From Microbacteriaceae bacterium (GTDB lineage: Bacteria > Actinomycetota > Actinomycetes > Actinomycetales > Microbacteriaceae): 27,119 bases of DNA. Each line of letters starts with the position of its first letter. Position 1 is the first letter of the stretch. The notes beneath the pieces are model-generated. The model was not told the DNA's origin and ran no database searches. It saw only the letters and a list, made by a program, of their open reading frames with translations. The translations under genes and the position numbers were made by a program. Shown here piece after piece: positions 15,701-21,987 of this stretch. Location: assembly GCA_022701925.1 (NCBI GenBank), contig JAKONM010000012.1, positions 1-27,119 of the forward strand. The letters run 5' to 3'.

Positions 15701-16113
15701 CGCCAGTCGTCGGTGTACTTCAGCACGCTGGCGCGGGCCGCGGCGTTGAAGGCGCCGACGCCCATGGCCTCGATCTCCTCCTTCGTGGTGATGCCCAGCT
15801 GGCGCATCGCCTCCAGCTCGGCGGGCAGGCCGTGGGTGTCCCAGCCGAAGCGGCGGTGGACCTGCTTGCCGCGCATGGTCTGGTAGCGGGGGAAGGCGTC
15901 CTTCGCGTACCCGGTCAGCAGGTGGCCGTAGTGCGGCAGGCCGTTGGCGAACGGCGGGCCGTCGTAGAAGACCCACTCGGGCGCGCCCTCGCGCTGCTCG
16001 ACGGAGGCGCGGAAGGTGTCGTCCTGCGCCCAGAAGGCCAGGACCTCCTGCTCGATCGCGGGGAACCGCGGGCTGGGGCTGACGGCCTCGCCGCCGTCCT
16101 TCGGATACGCCAT
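12724..16113 (-). CDS. ileS: Isoleucyl-tRNA synthetase, long (type 2-like)
   Basis: IleRS charges tRNA-Ile in the cytoplasm. The 1129-residue enzyme has the class I motifs HYGH (61-64, in GLPHYGHLLTGYAKD) and KMSKS (659-663, in GQKMSKSLRNYPD). It also has the editing domain (WTTTPWTLPTN), a zinc site CWRCRRPL and a long C-terminal anticodon-binding region. Length and the FGWDTHGLPAELEA block resemble the eukaryote-like IleS2 class rather than the ~930-residue type 1. IleS2 enzymes are often poorly inhibited by mupirocin, which would be an inference here. The start has GGAGGA 5 nt upstream. It is controlled by the T-box leader before it and heads ileS-folC-DUF4233. Confidence 0.97.
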   Translation of the reverse strand: MAYPKDGGEAVSPSPRFPAIEQEVLAFWAQDDTFRASVEQREGAPEWVFYDGPPFANGLPHYGHLLTGYAKDAFPRYQTMRGKQVHRRFGWDTHGLPAELEAMRQLGITTKEEIEAMGVGAFNAAARASVLKYTDDWRAYVTRQARWVDFDDDYKTLDPGFMESVLWAFKQLHDKGLAYEGFRVLPYCWNDETPLSNHELRMDDDVYKRRQDPSVTVTFPLVGEKAEALGLTGVRALAWTTTPWTLPTNFALAVGPAIEYAVVPGGPAGTADSQAPDSTGRDGGLDVEVLGADYLIALARIGDYAKELGYASAADARAAVTRTLLGAELADVHYDRLWDVYADTAMWGTERAWRVLVADYVSTEDGTGVVHQAPAYGEDDQLIGAANGIPTIISVDEKARFLPMFAGGELDAVVGLQVFEANRPLIRALRAKGRLLQERSYEHSYPHCWRCRRPLIYKAVSSWFVRVTEYRDRMVELNQQVTWVPDNVKDGQFGKWLAGARDWSVSRNRYWASPIPVWRSDDPEHPRTDVYGSLAQLEADFGRLPRNEAGEVDLHRPFIDELTRPNPDDPTGRSTMRRIEDVLDVWFDSGSMPYGQVHFPFEQAEWFESHTPADFVVEYIGQTRGWFYTMHALSTALFDRPAFRTVVSHGIVLGSDGQKMSKSLRNYPDVSEVFDRDGSDAMRWFLLSSSVLRGGNLIVTEEGIREGVRQVLLPLWSTYYFFTLYAGAEGVEARWRTDSTNGSDRHVLAATRRLVEQVGEQLDAFDTAGATQSLRDFADLLTNGYVRGSRDRFWAAREPGTPLAQDSVDAFDTLFTVLETMCRVAAPLLPLVAEKVWRGLTGERSVHLVDWPDAAALPDDPELLARLERVREVVSTALALRKQAGRRVRLPLGRLLVVAPDAAAIAEDGADLLRDELNVKSVEVQPEDAGTAERYGIAQRLTVNARALGPRIGRGVQAVIAAAKAGDWRRDGDTVVVGDVPLMDGEYELVLERSQGSSDEALGLLPGGGFVLLDTATTPELELEGRARDFVRDVQQARRAAGLDVGDRIDLAVEGDDDLQAMLTAHGDLVRGETLAESLQVGPAGAGTGDRVLRWPDGHLVVLAQDAWGASGAGARFELRRAGGSVLDV

Positions 16114-16117
16114 GGGG

Positions 16118-16285
16118 TCCTCCCGTGCTCTGCAGCACGGGGACGCCGTCTCGGCGCGGTACCACCCCGCTTGGCGCTGGCGCGCCCACCTCTTGTGCGT
16201 GGCTGTGACGGGCCGCCCGCCCGGTTCTACCCGCCTCGCGGCGCTCTTCCGGGGACTCCCCGGTGATGGCCGGATCGCTGTCGGT
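16118..16285 (-). promoter_or_regulatory. Isoleucine T-box riboswitch, translational actinobacterial type
   Basis: The minus strand carries the T-box core AAGCGGGGTGGTACCGCG (16155-16172). Its UGGU can pair with the ACCA end of tRNA-Ile. Upstream lies the specifier ATC (16265-16267) next to a 6-bp apical hairpin CCGGGG/CCCCGG, forming a very short Stem I. The GTAGAACCGGGCGG segment between them is the expected Stem II/pseudoknot region. Downstream, an 8-bp hairpin (16122-16141) overlaps the first bases of the ileS ribosome site GGGAGGA (16118-16124), and there is no U-rich terminator. This fits the known actinobacterial ileS T-boxes that control translation: uncharged tRNA-Ile frees the ribosome site. 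Confidence 0.93.
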
Positions 16286-16291
16286 GCGACG

Positions 16292-16297
16292 ATCGTA
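16292..16297 (-). promoter_or_regulatory. -10 element of the ileS T-box transcript
   Basis: TACGAT on the minus strand puts the start near 16285, about 20 nt before the specifier codon, as expected for a leader with an ultrashort Stem I. No clear -35 is visible. The rest of the 304-nt gap (about 16300-16417) shows only small palindromes that could end the MFS transcript, such as the 5-bp stem at 16344-16356. Confidence 0.5.
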
Positions 16298-16417
16298 CGG
16301 GCTCCGGGCCGTCCGCCGCGCCGTCGCTCCCGGACGGGATCGGCGGCTCCGAGCCGGATCGGACGTCCGGACGCGCCCGGCGGCGCCCATCGCGCCCGGA
16401 ACGCGGAGCGGCGGGGC

Positions 16418-17572
16418 TCAGACCCGCCGCAGGCCCCGGAGGACCGCCGCCAGGCAGGCGGTGCACACGGCCGCCAGGCCGACCAGCAGGAGCGGCTCCG
16501 GAGCGACGGCGGAGACGGCGGCGAGCAGCACCGGGAAGAGGAAGCCGACGTACGTGACGCTGTAGTAGACGGCCGTCAGCGCCGCCAGGTGCTGCGGCGG
16601 CGCCGACCGCTGCACCTCCGTGAGGCCGGAGACGATGCAGACGCCGTACCCGGCGCCCAGCACCGCGGCGGCGAGCACCCCGAGCAGCGGGGAGGCGGTG
16701 AGGGCGACCAGCGCGGCGAGCAGCAGGCCGACGACCGCGACGGCCAGCCCCACCGGCAGCTGGCGGCCGCCGGTCGCCGCACCGATGCGCGCGGCGAAGG
16801 GCTGCACGGCCGCGCCGACGGCGAGGCCGACGACCGCGAGCAGCGTCGCGTAGCCGATGGCGCCGCCCCCGGTCGTGCGCGCCACCAGCGCGGGGACGAC
16901 GGCGAAGGCGACTCCGGCGCAGCCGAAGACCCAGGGCGCGGCGGGCAGCACCACGACGGTGAAGCGACGGCGGACCTCCTGCGGCGCACGACCCGCCCGC
17001 ACGGGCGCGCCGGGCGTCCGCGTCTCGCGGGCGGTCGCGAAGGGGACGCAGGTCACCAGGGTCAGCACCACGTGCACGACGTAGGGCAGCACGGTCGGCG
17101 CGGGCCCCCACTGCGCGATGGACCCGCTGACGGCCGGCCCCAGTCCGAAGCCGGCCGTCAGCGTCAGCGAGGCGCGCCGGGCGGCGACCGGAGCCGGGAC
17201 GCCCGCGCACAGCTCCTTGATCCACGAGCTGCCCACCACCATCGCGGCCGCGACGCTGAGCCCGCTGATGAAGCGGCCGACCGCCAGCACCGGCAGCAGG
17301 TCCGCCCCGGCCGCGAGCACGGCGCTGCCGACGCAGCCGAGCAGCGCGCCCGCGGCGAGCAGGGGCCGGCGGCCGAAGCGGTCGGACAGCGGCCCGGCGA
17401 TCAGGAAGCCGGGCACGATGCCGACGATGTAGACGGCGAACAGCAGGTCGACCTCGACCGCCGAGTAGCCCTCCCGCGCCCGGTACAGCAGCAGTAGCGG
17501 CGCGAAGTGGTTGCCGCCCCAGGCCAGCGCCAGCACCAGCGGCGCCACCCGCCACCACGCCCGCTGCCCCAC
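16418..17572 (-). CDS. Major facilitator superfamily transporter
   Basis: This 384-residue protein has about twelve hydrophobic segments and the MFS motif A, GPLSDRFGRRPLL, in the loop after segment 2. Other MFS-like features are GRFISGLSVAAAMVVGSSWI in segment 4 and LGAGYGVCIVSGLTEVQ in the second half. It is probably a proton-coupled exporter of a small molecule; the substrate cannot be read from the sequence. The GTG at 17572 follows a -10 (TAGCGT, 17579-17584) by 6 nt and has no ribosome site, suggesting a leaderless mRNA. It lies between ileS and valS and shares a divergent control region with valS. Confidence 0.88.
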   Translation of the reverse strand: MGQRAWWRVAPLVLALAWGGNHFAPLLLLYRAREGYSAVEVDLLFAVYIVGIVPGFLIAGPLSDRFGRRPLLAAGALLGCVGSAVLAAGADLLPVLAVGRFISGLSVAAAMVVGSSWIKELCAGVPAPVAARRASLTLTAGFGLGPAVSGSIAQWGPAPTVLPYVVHVVLTLVTCVPFATARETRTPGAPVRAGRAPQEVRRRFTVVVLPAAPWVFGCAGVAFAVVPALVARTTGGGAIGYATLLAVVGLAVGAAVQPFAARIGAATGGRQLPVGLAVAVVGLLLAALVALTASPLLGVLAAAVLGAGYGVCIVSGLTEVQRSAPPQHLAALTAVYYSVTYVGFLFPVLLAAVSAVAPEPLLLVGLAAVCTACLAAVLRGLRRV

Positions 17573-17578
17573 GCGTCC

Positions 17579-17584
17579 ACGCTA
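17579..17584 (-). promoter_or_regulatory. -10 for leaderless MFS transcript
   Basis: TAGCGT on the minus strand ends 6 nt before the GTG start. The expected -35 position (about 17602-17607) falls in the first copy of the 12-mer repeat, so a protein bound there would block this promoter. Confidence 0.4.
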
Positions 17585-17602
17585 GGACGCCCCGCACCGG
17601 TT

Positions 17603-17702
17603 CGCGGATCCGCAGGGATCGCTCGACACGCCGTGCCCGGAGCCGCTCGCACCGGCGTGTCGGGCAGGAACTGCGGATCCGCGCACGAAGTGCGGATCCG
17701 CG
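17603..17702. promoter_or_regulatory. Three-copy palindromic 12-mer in the MFS/valS divergent region
   Basis: TGCGGATCCGCG occurs at 17672-17683 and 17691-17702, and as its reverse complement at 17603-17614. The core GCGGATCCGC is a perfect 10-bp palindrome, as expected for a dimeric DNA-binding protein. The two direct copies start 19 bp apart. The outer copies coincide with the predicted -35 regions of the MFS gene (minus) and valS (plus). I do not recognise the regulator, and no regulator gene lies nearby. Confidence 0.55.
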
Positions 17703-17713
17703 GGCCCTGCCCG

Positions 17714-17719
17714 TACGCT
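17714..17719 (+). promoter_or_regulatory. -10 of valS
   Basis: TACGCT lies 92 nt before the valS ATG, and its 17-nt-spaced -35 would fall on the third 12-mer copy (17691-17696, TGCGGA). The leader between 17727 and 17810 shows no T-box core. Confidence 0.4.
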
Positions 17720-17810
17720 GGAGCAGCGCCCGCGAGGGCGGACATCTGAGGCACCAGGCCCGTCACGGGCTCGACGCGGTGCCGCCCACACCGTGAGACG
17801 AGGCCCCTCC

Positions 17811-20420
17811 ATGTCGACGACCGCTGCCACCCGCTCCGCCTTCGGAGTGCCGGACAAGCCCGCCCTGGAAGGCCTCGAGGCCAAGTGGTCCGCGGCGTGG
17901 GAGGAGTCGGGCGTCCACCGCTTCCCCGGCGCCGAGGGCGGCCGCGAGGGCGTGTACTCGATCGACACCCCGCCGCCGACGGCCAGCGGTTCGCTGCACA
18001 TCGGCCACGTGTTCAGCTACACCCACACCGACCTGCTGGCGCGCTACCGCCGCATGCGCGGCGACCGGGTGTTCTACCCGATGGGCTGGGACGACAACGG
18101 CCTGCCCACCGAGCGCCGGGTGCAGAACTTCTACGGCGTGCGCTGCGACCCGTCGCTGCCCTACGACGCGTCCTTCACCCCGCCGGAGGAGGGCGCCGCC
18201 AAGTCGACCCGCGCCGCCGACCAGGTGCCGATCAGCCGCCGCAACTTCATCGAGCTGTGCGAGCGGCTGACGATCGAGGACGAGCGCCAGTTCGAGGCCG
18301 TCTGGCGCACGCTCGGCCTCTCCGTCGACTGGACGCAGACCTACCGGACCATCGGGGACGACGCCCGCGCCCTGTCGCAGCGCGCCTTCCTGGGCAACCT
18401 GGCCCGCGGCGAGGCGTACCAGGCCGAGGCGCCCAGCCTGTGGGACATCACCTTCCGCACGGCGGTGGCGCAGGCCGAGCTGGAGGACCGCGAGCAGCCC
18501 GGCGCGTACCACCGCCTCGCCTTCGCCCGCACGGACGGCGGCGACGAGGTGCTGATCGACACCACCCGGCCCGAGCTGCTGCCCAGCTGCGTCGCGCTGG
18601 TCGCGCACCCGGACGACGAGCGCTACTCGGCCCTGATCGGCTCGACCGTGCGCTCCCCCGTGTTCGGCGTCGAGGTGCCCGTGGTGGCCCACCGCCTGGC
18701 GCAGCCGGACAAGGGCACCGGCATCGCGATGATCTGCACCTTCGGCGACCTGAACGACGTGATCTGGTGGCGCGAGCTGCGCCTCCCGACCCGCACGGTG
18801 ATCGGGTTCGACGGCCGGTTCGCCGCCGAGGCGCCCGACGCGATCACCTCCGAGACCGGTCGGGAGGCCTACGCGCAGCTCGGCGGCAAGACCGTCTTCT
18901 CCGCCCGCTCCGCGGTGGTCGACGCCCTGCGCGCCAGCGGCGACCTGAAGGGCGACCCGCGCCCGATCACCCACCCGGTGAAGTTCTTCGAGAAGGGCGA
19001 CCGGCCGCTCGAGATCGTGTCGACGCGCCAGTGGTACGTCACCAACGGCGCGCGGGACGAGTCGCTGCGGCAGCGCCTGATCGAGCGCGGCCACGAGCTG
19101 CGGTTCCTGCCCGACTTCATGCGCGTGCGGTACGAGAACTGGGTCACCGGGCTGAACGGCGACTGGCTCGTCAGCCGCCAGCGCTTCTTCGGCGTGCCGC
19201 TGCCGGTCTGGTACCGGGCCGACGCCGACGGGGACCCGGACTTCGACGCGGTGCTCGTGCCGGACGACGCGGCGCTGCCGGTCGACCCCTCCAGCGACGT
19301 GCCCCCGGGCTTCGACGAGTCGCAGCGCGGCGAGCCCGGCGGGTTCATCGGCGAGGTGGACGTGATGGACACCTGGGCGACCTCGTCACTGACCCCGCAG
19401 CTGGCCGGCGGCTGGTCGCGCGACCCGCAGCTGTGGGCCGCGGTCTTCCCGTACGACCTGCGCCCGCAGGGCCAGGACATCATCCGCACCTGGCTGTTCT
19501 CGACCCTGCTGCGCAGCGAGCTGGAGCACGGCGAGCTGCCGTGGAAGACGGCCACGATCAGCGGGTTCATCGTGGACCCCGACCGCAAGAAGATGTCGAA
19601 GTCGAAGGGCAACGTGGTGACGCCGGGCGACATCCTGGCGCAGCACGGCAGCGACGCGGTGCGCTACTGGGCCGCCTCCAGCCGCCTGGGCACCGACGCG
19701 GCGCTCGACGTGCAGAACCCGACGCAGATGCGCAAGGGGCGCAAGCTGGCGATCAAGGTGCTGAACGCCGCGAAGTTCGTGCTGAGCCTCGAGGGCGCCG
19801 CCGACCCGGCGCAGGTCGTGGAGCCGCTGGACCTGGGCATGCTCGCCGCGCTCGACGAGGTCGTGCGCCAGGCGACCGCGGCCTTCGACGCGGCGGACCA
19901 CGCACGCGCCCTGGAGGCGGTGGAGCCGTTCTTCTGGTCCTTCTGCGACGACCACCTCGAGCTGGTCAAGGAGCGCGCCTACGGCGAGGGAGCGGGACGC
20001 GACTCCGCCACGGCCGCCCTGCGACTGGCGCTGGACACGCTGCTCGGGCTGCTGGCGCCGTTCCTGCCCTTCGCCACCGAGGAGGCCTGGAGCTGGTCGC
20101 ACGAGGGCTCCCTGCACGCCTCGGGCTGGCCCGTCGCCTCGGAGCTCGGCGGCGACGCCGAGGTGCTGGGCGCCGCCGGCGAGGCGCTGATCGGCATCCG
20201 ACGCGCGAAGACCGAGATGAAGGCTTCGCAGAAGACGCCGGTATCATCGGCGGTGATCAGCGGCCCCGAGGACCGGATCCAGCGGATCCGCCAGGTGGCC
20301 GGCGACGTGGGGGCGGCGGGTCGCATCCGGTCGGTGTCGTTCCGCACCGGCGGGGACGAGGTCGAGGTCTCCGAGGTCGAGTTCGCAGGCGAAGAGTCGG
20401 AGCAGGGGCAGCACGCATGA
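17811..20420 (+). CDS. valS: Valyl-tRNA synthetase
   Basis: ValRS charges tRNA-Val. The 869-residue protein carries HIGH at 63-66 (SGSLHIGHVFSYTHTD), KMSKS at 594-598 (DRKKMSKSKGNVVTPGD), the editing-domain block DTTRPELLPSCVALVAHPDD, and the C-terminal anticodon-binding region. It is shorter than E. coli ValRS (951 aa) and I see no C-terminal coiled-coil arm; the tail is acidic instead. The ATG at 17811 has GAGG upstream. An in-frame ATG at 17793 adds six residues and is less likely. The stop overlaps the next gene's ATG as ATGA. Unlike ileS it has no T-box. Confidence 0.96.
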   Translation: MSTTAATRSAFGVPDKPALEGLEAKWSAAWEESGVHRFPGAEGGREGVYSIDTPPPTASGSLHIGHVFSYTHTDLLARYRRMRGDRVFYPMGWDDNGLPTERRVQNFYGVRCDPSLPYDASFTPPEEGAAKSTRAADQVPISRRNFIELCERLTIEDERQFEAVWRTLGLSVDWTQTYRTIGDDARALSQRAFLGNLARGEAYQAEAPSLWDITFRTAVAQAELEDREQPGAYHRLAFARTDGGDEVLIDTTRPELLPSCVALVAHPDDERYSALIGSTVRSPVFGVEVPVVAHRLAQPDKGTGIAMICTFGDLNDVIWWRELRLPTRTVIGFDGRFAAEAPDAITSETGREAYAQLGGKTVFSARSAVVDALRASGDLKGDPRPITHPVKFFEKGDRPLEIVSTRQWYVTNGARDESLRQRLIERGHELRFLPDFMRVRYENWVTGLNGDWLVSRQRFFGVPLPVWYRADADGDPDFDAVLVPDDAALPVDPSSDVPPGFDESQRGEPGGFIGEVDVMDTWATSSLTPQLAGGWSRDPQLWAAVFPYDLRPQGQDIIRTWLFSTLLRSELEHGELPWKTATISGFIVDPDRKKMSKSKGNVVTPGDILAQHGSDAVRYWAASSRLGTDAALDVQNPTQMRKGRKLAIKVLNAAKFVLSLEGAADPAQVVEPLDLGMLAALDEVVRQATAAFDAADHARALEAVEPFFWSFCDDHLELVKERAYGEGAGRDSATAALRLALDTLLGLLAPFLPFATEEAWSWSHEGSLHASGWPVASELGGDAEVLGAAGEALIGIRRAKTEMKASQKTPVSSAVISGPEDRIQRIRQVAGDVGAAGRIRSVSFRTGGDEVEVSEVEFAGEESEQGQHA

Positions 20421-20863
20421 CGGTCACGATCACGCCGCTCTCGGAGCGGGAGTTCTTCGCCTGGTACACGCTGTTCGCGGAGTACGCGAGCGGGGAGGGC
20501 GTGCAGCCGACCGACGAGCAGGTGATGCGCGTCTGGACCACGGTCCAGTCCCCGGACGGCGTCTCGTTCGTCGCGCACGACGGCAGCGGCGCGGTGGTCG
20601 GGCTGGTGCACGCGCTGCGCTTCGAGCGCCTGCTCACGGGGCGCGCGGGCTACGAGATCGAGGACCTGTTCGTCTCGCCCACAGCCCGCCGCCAGGGCGT
20701 GGCGACGGCGCTGATCGAGCACGTGCGCACCCGCGCCGAGGCCGACCGCCTGCCCCTGCTGCGGTGGAGCGCCAAGGCCGAGGCGCCCGCCACGCGCGCG
20801 CTGCAGGACAAGTTCGCGGCGTCCGCCGGTGGCTGGGTGCTGCAGACCCTGCCGGTCGGCTGA
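20417..20863 (+). CDS. GNAT family N-acetyltransferase
   Basis: This 148-residue protein has the GNAT order: a beta strand with VVGLVHALRFER, then YEIEDLFVSPTARRQGVATALIEHVRTRA, in which RRQGVA is the acetyl-CoA pyrophosphate-binding motif A, and a late segment WSAKAEAPATRALQDKFA. The substrate cannot be deduced; GNATs acetylate amines on small molecules or proteins. It overlaps valS by ATGA and is overlapped by the next gene, so all three are one transcript. Confidence 0.9.
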   Translation: MTVTITPLSEREFFAWYTLFAEYASGEGVQPTDEQVMRVWTTVQSPDGVSFVAHDGSGAVVGLVHALRFERLLTGRAGYEIEDLFVSPTARRQGVATALIEHVRTRAEADRLPLLRWSAKAEAPATRALQDKFAASAGGWVLQTLPVG

Positions 20864-21117
20864 TGCAGCTGGGCACGCGCTGGGCCGTGGGCGCCGAGTC
20901 GCCGTCTCGGCTGCCCGAGGCCGTGCGCGCCGCGGTGCGCACGGTCGAGGCCGAGCTGGCGGACGACGACCAGGACACCGCCGGATGGGGATGGACCCTC
21001 ACCTACCTGGAGGGCGCCCCCATCGTCGACCTGGACGACGGCACGCGCATCCGGCTGACGGGCGACGACGTCGCGCTGGTCACCTCGCAGGAGCTCGACC
21101 GGGCCGACGAGGACTGA
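20863..21117 (+). CDS. Small acidic protein of unknown function
   Basis: This is an 84-residue protein starting MQLGTRWAVGAESPSRLPEA, with WGWTLTYLEGAPIVDLDDG and an acidic end (ELDRADED). Its ATG shares a base with the GNAT stop (TGATG), indicating coupled translation and supporting reality. It has no membrane segment or motif that I recognise. Its pattern of short strands rich in Trp, Thr and Asp suggests a small soluble beta-containing domain. Confidence 0.75.
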   Translation: MQLGTRWAVGAESPSRLPEAVRAAVRTVEAELADDDQDTAGWGWTLTYLEGAPIVDLDDGTRIRLTGDDVALVTSQELDRADED

Positions 21118-21128
21118 GCGCACCGCGA

Positions 21129-21159
21129 AGGGGCCGGACGCGCGCGGCGTCCGGCCCCT
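21129..21159. terminator. Terminator after the valS operon
   Basis: A 13-bp stem (arms 21129-21141 and 21147-21159, GGGGCCGGACGC/GCGTCCGGCCCC plus an A-T pair) with a 5-nt loop lies 12 nt after the stop. A convergent gene ends at 21179, so it can serve both directions. Confidence 0.85.
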
Positions 21160-21178
21160 CCTGCTGCGGCGTGGCGGT

Positions 21179-21433
21179 TCACCAGGTCGGACCGGAGGCC
21201 GCCCGGCGCTCGAAGGCCGCTCGGGCCTCGGACTCGGCCTGCTCGGCCGCACCGCACCGGCGGGCCTGCTCGGCCCGCTCCTCGCGCTCGACATTCCGCT
21301 GACCCCACAGGATCAGCCGGACGCCGACCCGCAGGGCCAGGCGGTCCACGGTCGTGAGCGAGGGCAGCCCGCCCTCGCGCCACCTGCCGTCGAGCGCCCG
21401 CTCGTACTGTCGCTGCACTCGCGTGCTGGGCAT
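21179..21433 (-). CDS. Small protein of unknown function behind a structured leader
   Basis: This is an 84-residue protein beginning MPSTRVQRQYERALDGRWRE. A central LPSLTTVDRLALRVGVRLILWGQR could form an amphipathic or membrane-touching helix, followed by a highly charged helix-forming tail (NVEREERAEQARR ... ESEARAAFERR). It is basic overall with one Cys. GGAAGAG precedes the ATG by 6 nt, right after a strong hairpin. I do not recognise the family. An in-frame extension upstream would run through two perfect hairpins and is rejected. It is alone on its strand between two terminator-like structures, preceded by a short upstream ORF. Confidence 0.7.
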   Translation of the reverse strand: MPSTRVQRQYERALDGRWREGGLPSLTTVDRLALRVGVRLILWGQRNVEREERAEQARRCGAAEQAESEARAAFERRAASGPTW

Positions 21434-21451
21434 GGTCGTCTCTTCCTGCTC

Positions 21452-21631
21452 GACGTCCGACGGGTCGCGTCGGACGTCATCGACGGCGACGGCTGATGGC
21501 CGTCGCCGATCCGCGCGGAGGCGCGGACGAGTCGGCCCTGCCGGGCCGGGGCGCACCGGTCGACGGTGCGGTCCTCAGCGCGTGCGCCGAGGAGGGAGGG
21601 CGGTGCTCGGGAGGCGGGTCAGCGACCCGCC
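21452..21631 (-). promoter_or_regulatory. Leader with seven consecutive predicted hairpins
   Basis: Between the short ORF and the 84-codon gene, inverted repeats follow one another. They are 21452-21478 (11-bp stem, 5-nt loop), 21484-21508 (10 bp, 5-nt loop), 21510-21527 (7 bp), 21534-21547 (5 bp), 21552-21570 (7 bp), 21572-21593 (5 bp, one mismatch, 3 bp) and 21613-21631 (8 bp). The 11-bp and 10-bp stems are perfect. The 11-bp stem ends 18 nt before the start codon. No gene fits the stretch. A structured RNA leader or attenuator is the simplest reading; high GC makes the shorter stems weak evidence. Confidence 0.45.
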
Positions 21632-21644
21632 GGCGTCCGAGGCG

Positions 21645-21713
21645 TCAGGCCCGGGAGCGGCCGCGGAGAGCGCAGAACGGCCGGGCGATGACGATGACGG
21701 TCTTCGCATCCAT
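21645..21713 (-). CDS. Possible 22-residue leader peptide
   Basis: An ATG at 21713 opens a 22-codon frame (MDAKTVIVIARPFC, then ALRGRSRA) ending in TGA at 21645. GGAAGGAG lies 10 nt upstream, and a promoter-like pair lies about 30-60 nt upstream. The peptide has a hydrophobic front (TVIVIA) and an Arg-rich end with R-x-R patterns (RGR, RSR) plus one Cys. Such short, well-initiated ORFs before hairpin arrays are typical of leader peptides that sense translation. It could instead be a small membrane-associated peptide or simply chance. Confidence 0.4.
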   Translation of the reverse strand: MDAKTVIVIARPFCALRGRSRA

Positions 21714-21749
21714 GCGGCTCACGCTCCTTCCGGTGTTCGGCGTCCGGTC

Positions 21750-21779
21750 ACCATAGGGGCCCCGGTCGGTCCGGGGCAA
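21750..21779 (-). promoter_or_regulatory. Promoter for the short ORF/structured leader
   Basis: On the minus strand TTGCCC (21774-21779) and TATGGT (21750-21755) are 18 nt apart, each matching the sigma-70-type consensus at four of six positions. The spacer holds a 7-bp inverted repeat (21759-21777). The transcript would start near 21743, about 30 nt before the short ORF's ATG. The rest of the gap up to clpX (21780-21987) shows only the clpX terminator and a 14-bp palindrome at 21907-21920. Confidence 0.5.
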
Positions 21780-21924
21780 GAGCGGATCGCCGAGGCTGCG
21801 CATCCCGTCGTGCGGACGCTACGAGCGGAAGGGCGCAGCGTCGCCATCGGAGCCGTCAGGCCCTCGGCGGATGTGCGCCTGCGCGCCTCGGCGCAGAGGT
21901 CTGATTCGACCGGCCGGTCGTCAG

Positions 21925-21947
21925 CCGAGACGCGTCCAGCGTCTCGG
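21925..21947 (-). terminator. clpX terminator
   Basis: A perfect 9-bp stem (CCGAGACGC/GCGTCTCGG) with a 5-nt loop lies 40 nt past the clpX stop on the minus strand. There is no U-tract. A 14-bp palindrome (CGACCGGCCGGTCG, 21907-21920) directly follows and may reinforce it. Confidence 0.6.
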
Positions 21948-21987
21948 TACGACACCCGCGCCGCAGCGGCGGCGGCGCGGAGATGGA

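Noticed and set aside
12505..16266. 1253-codon plus-strand open frame opposite ileS
   Set aside because: It is an antisense shadow of IleRS, which has all class I motifs; the product is repetitive Arg/Val/Leu/Gln with no domain.
17603..17702. CRISPR-like repeat
   Set aside because: Only three copies of a 12-base palindrome with unequal spacing and mixed orientation; no cas genes.
17727..17810. T-box before valS
   Set aside because: No T-box core or specifier arrangement is present; control seems to be at the promoter instead.
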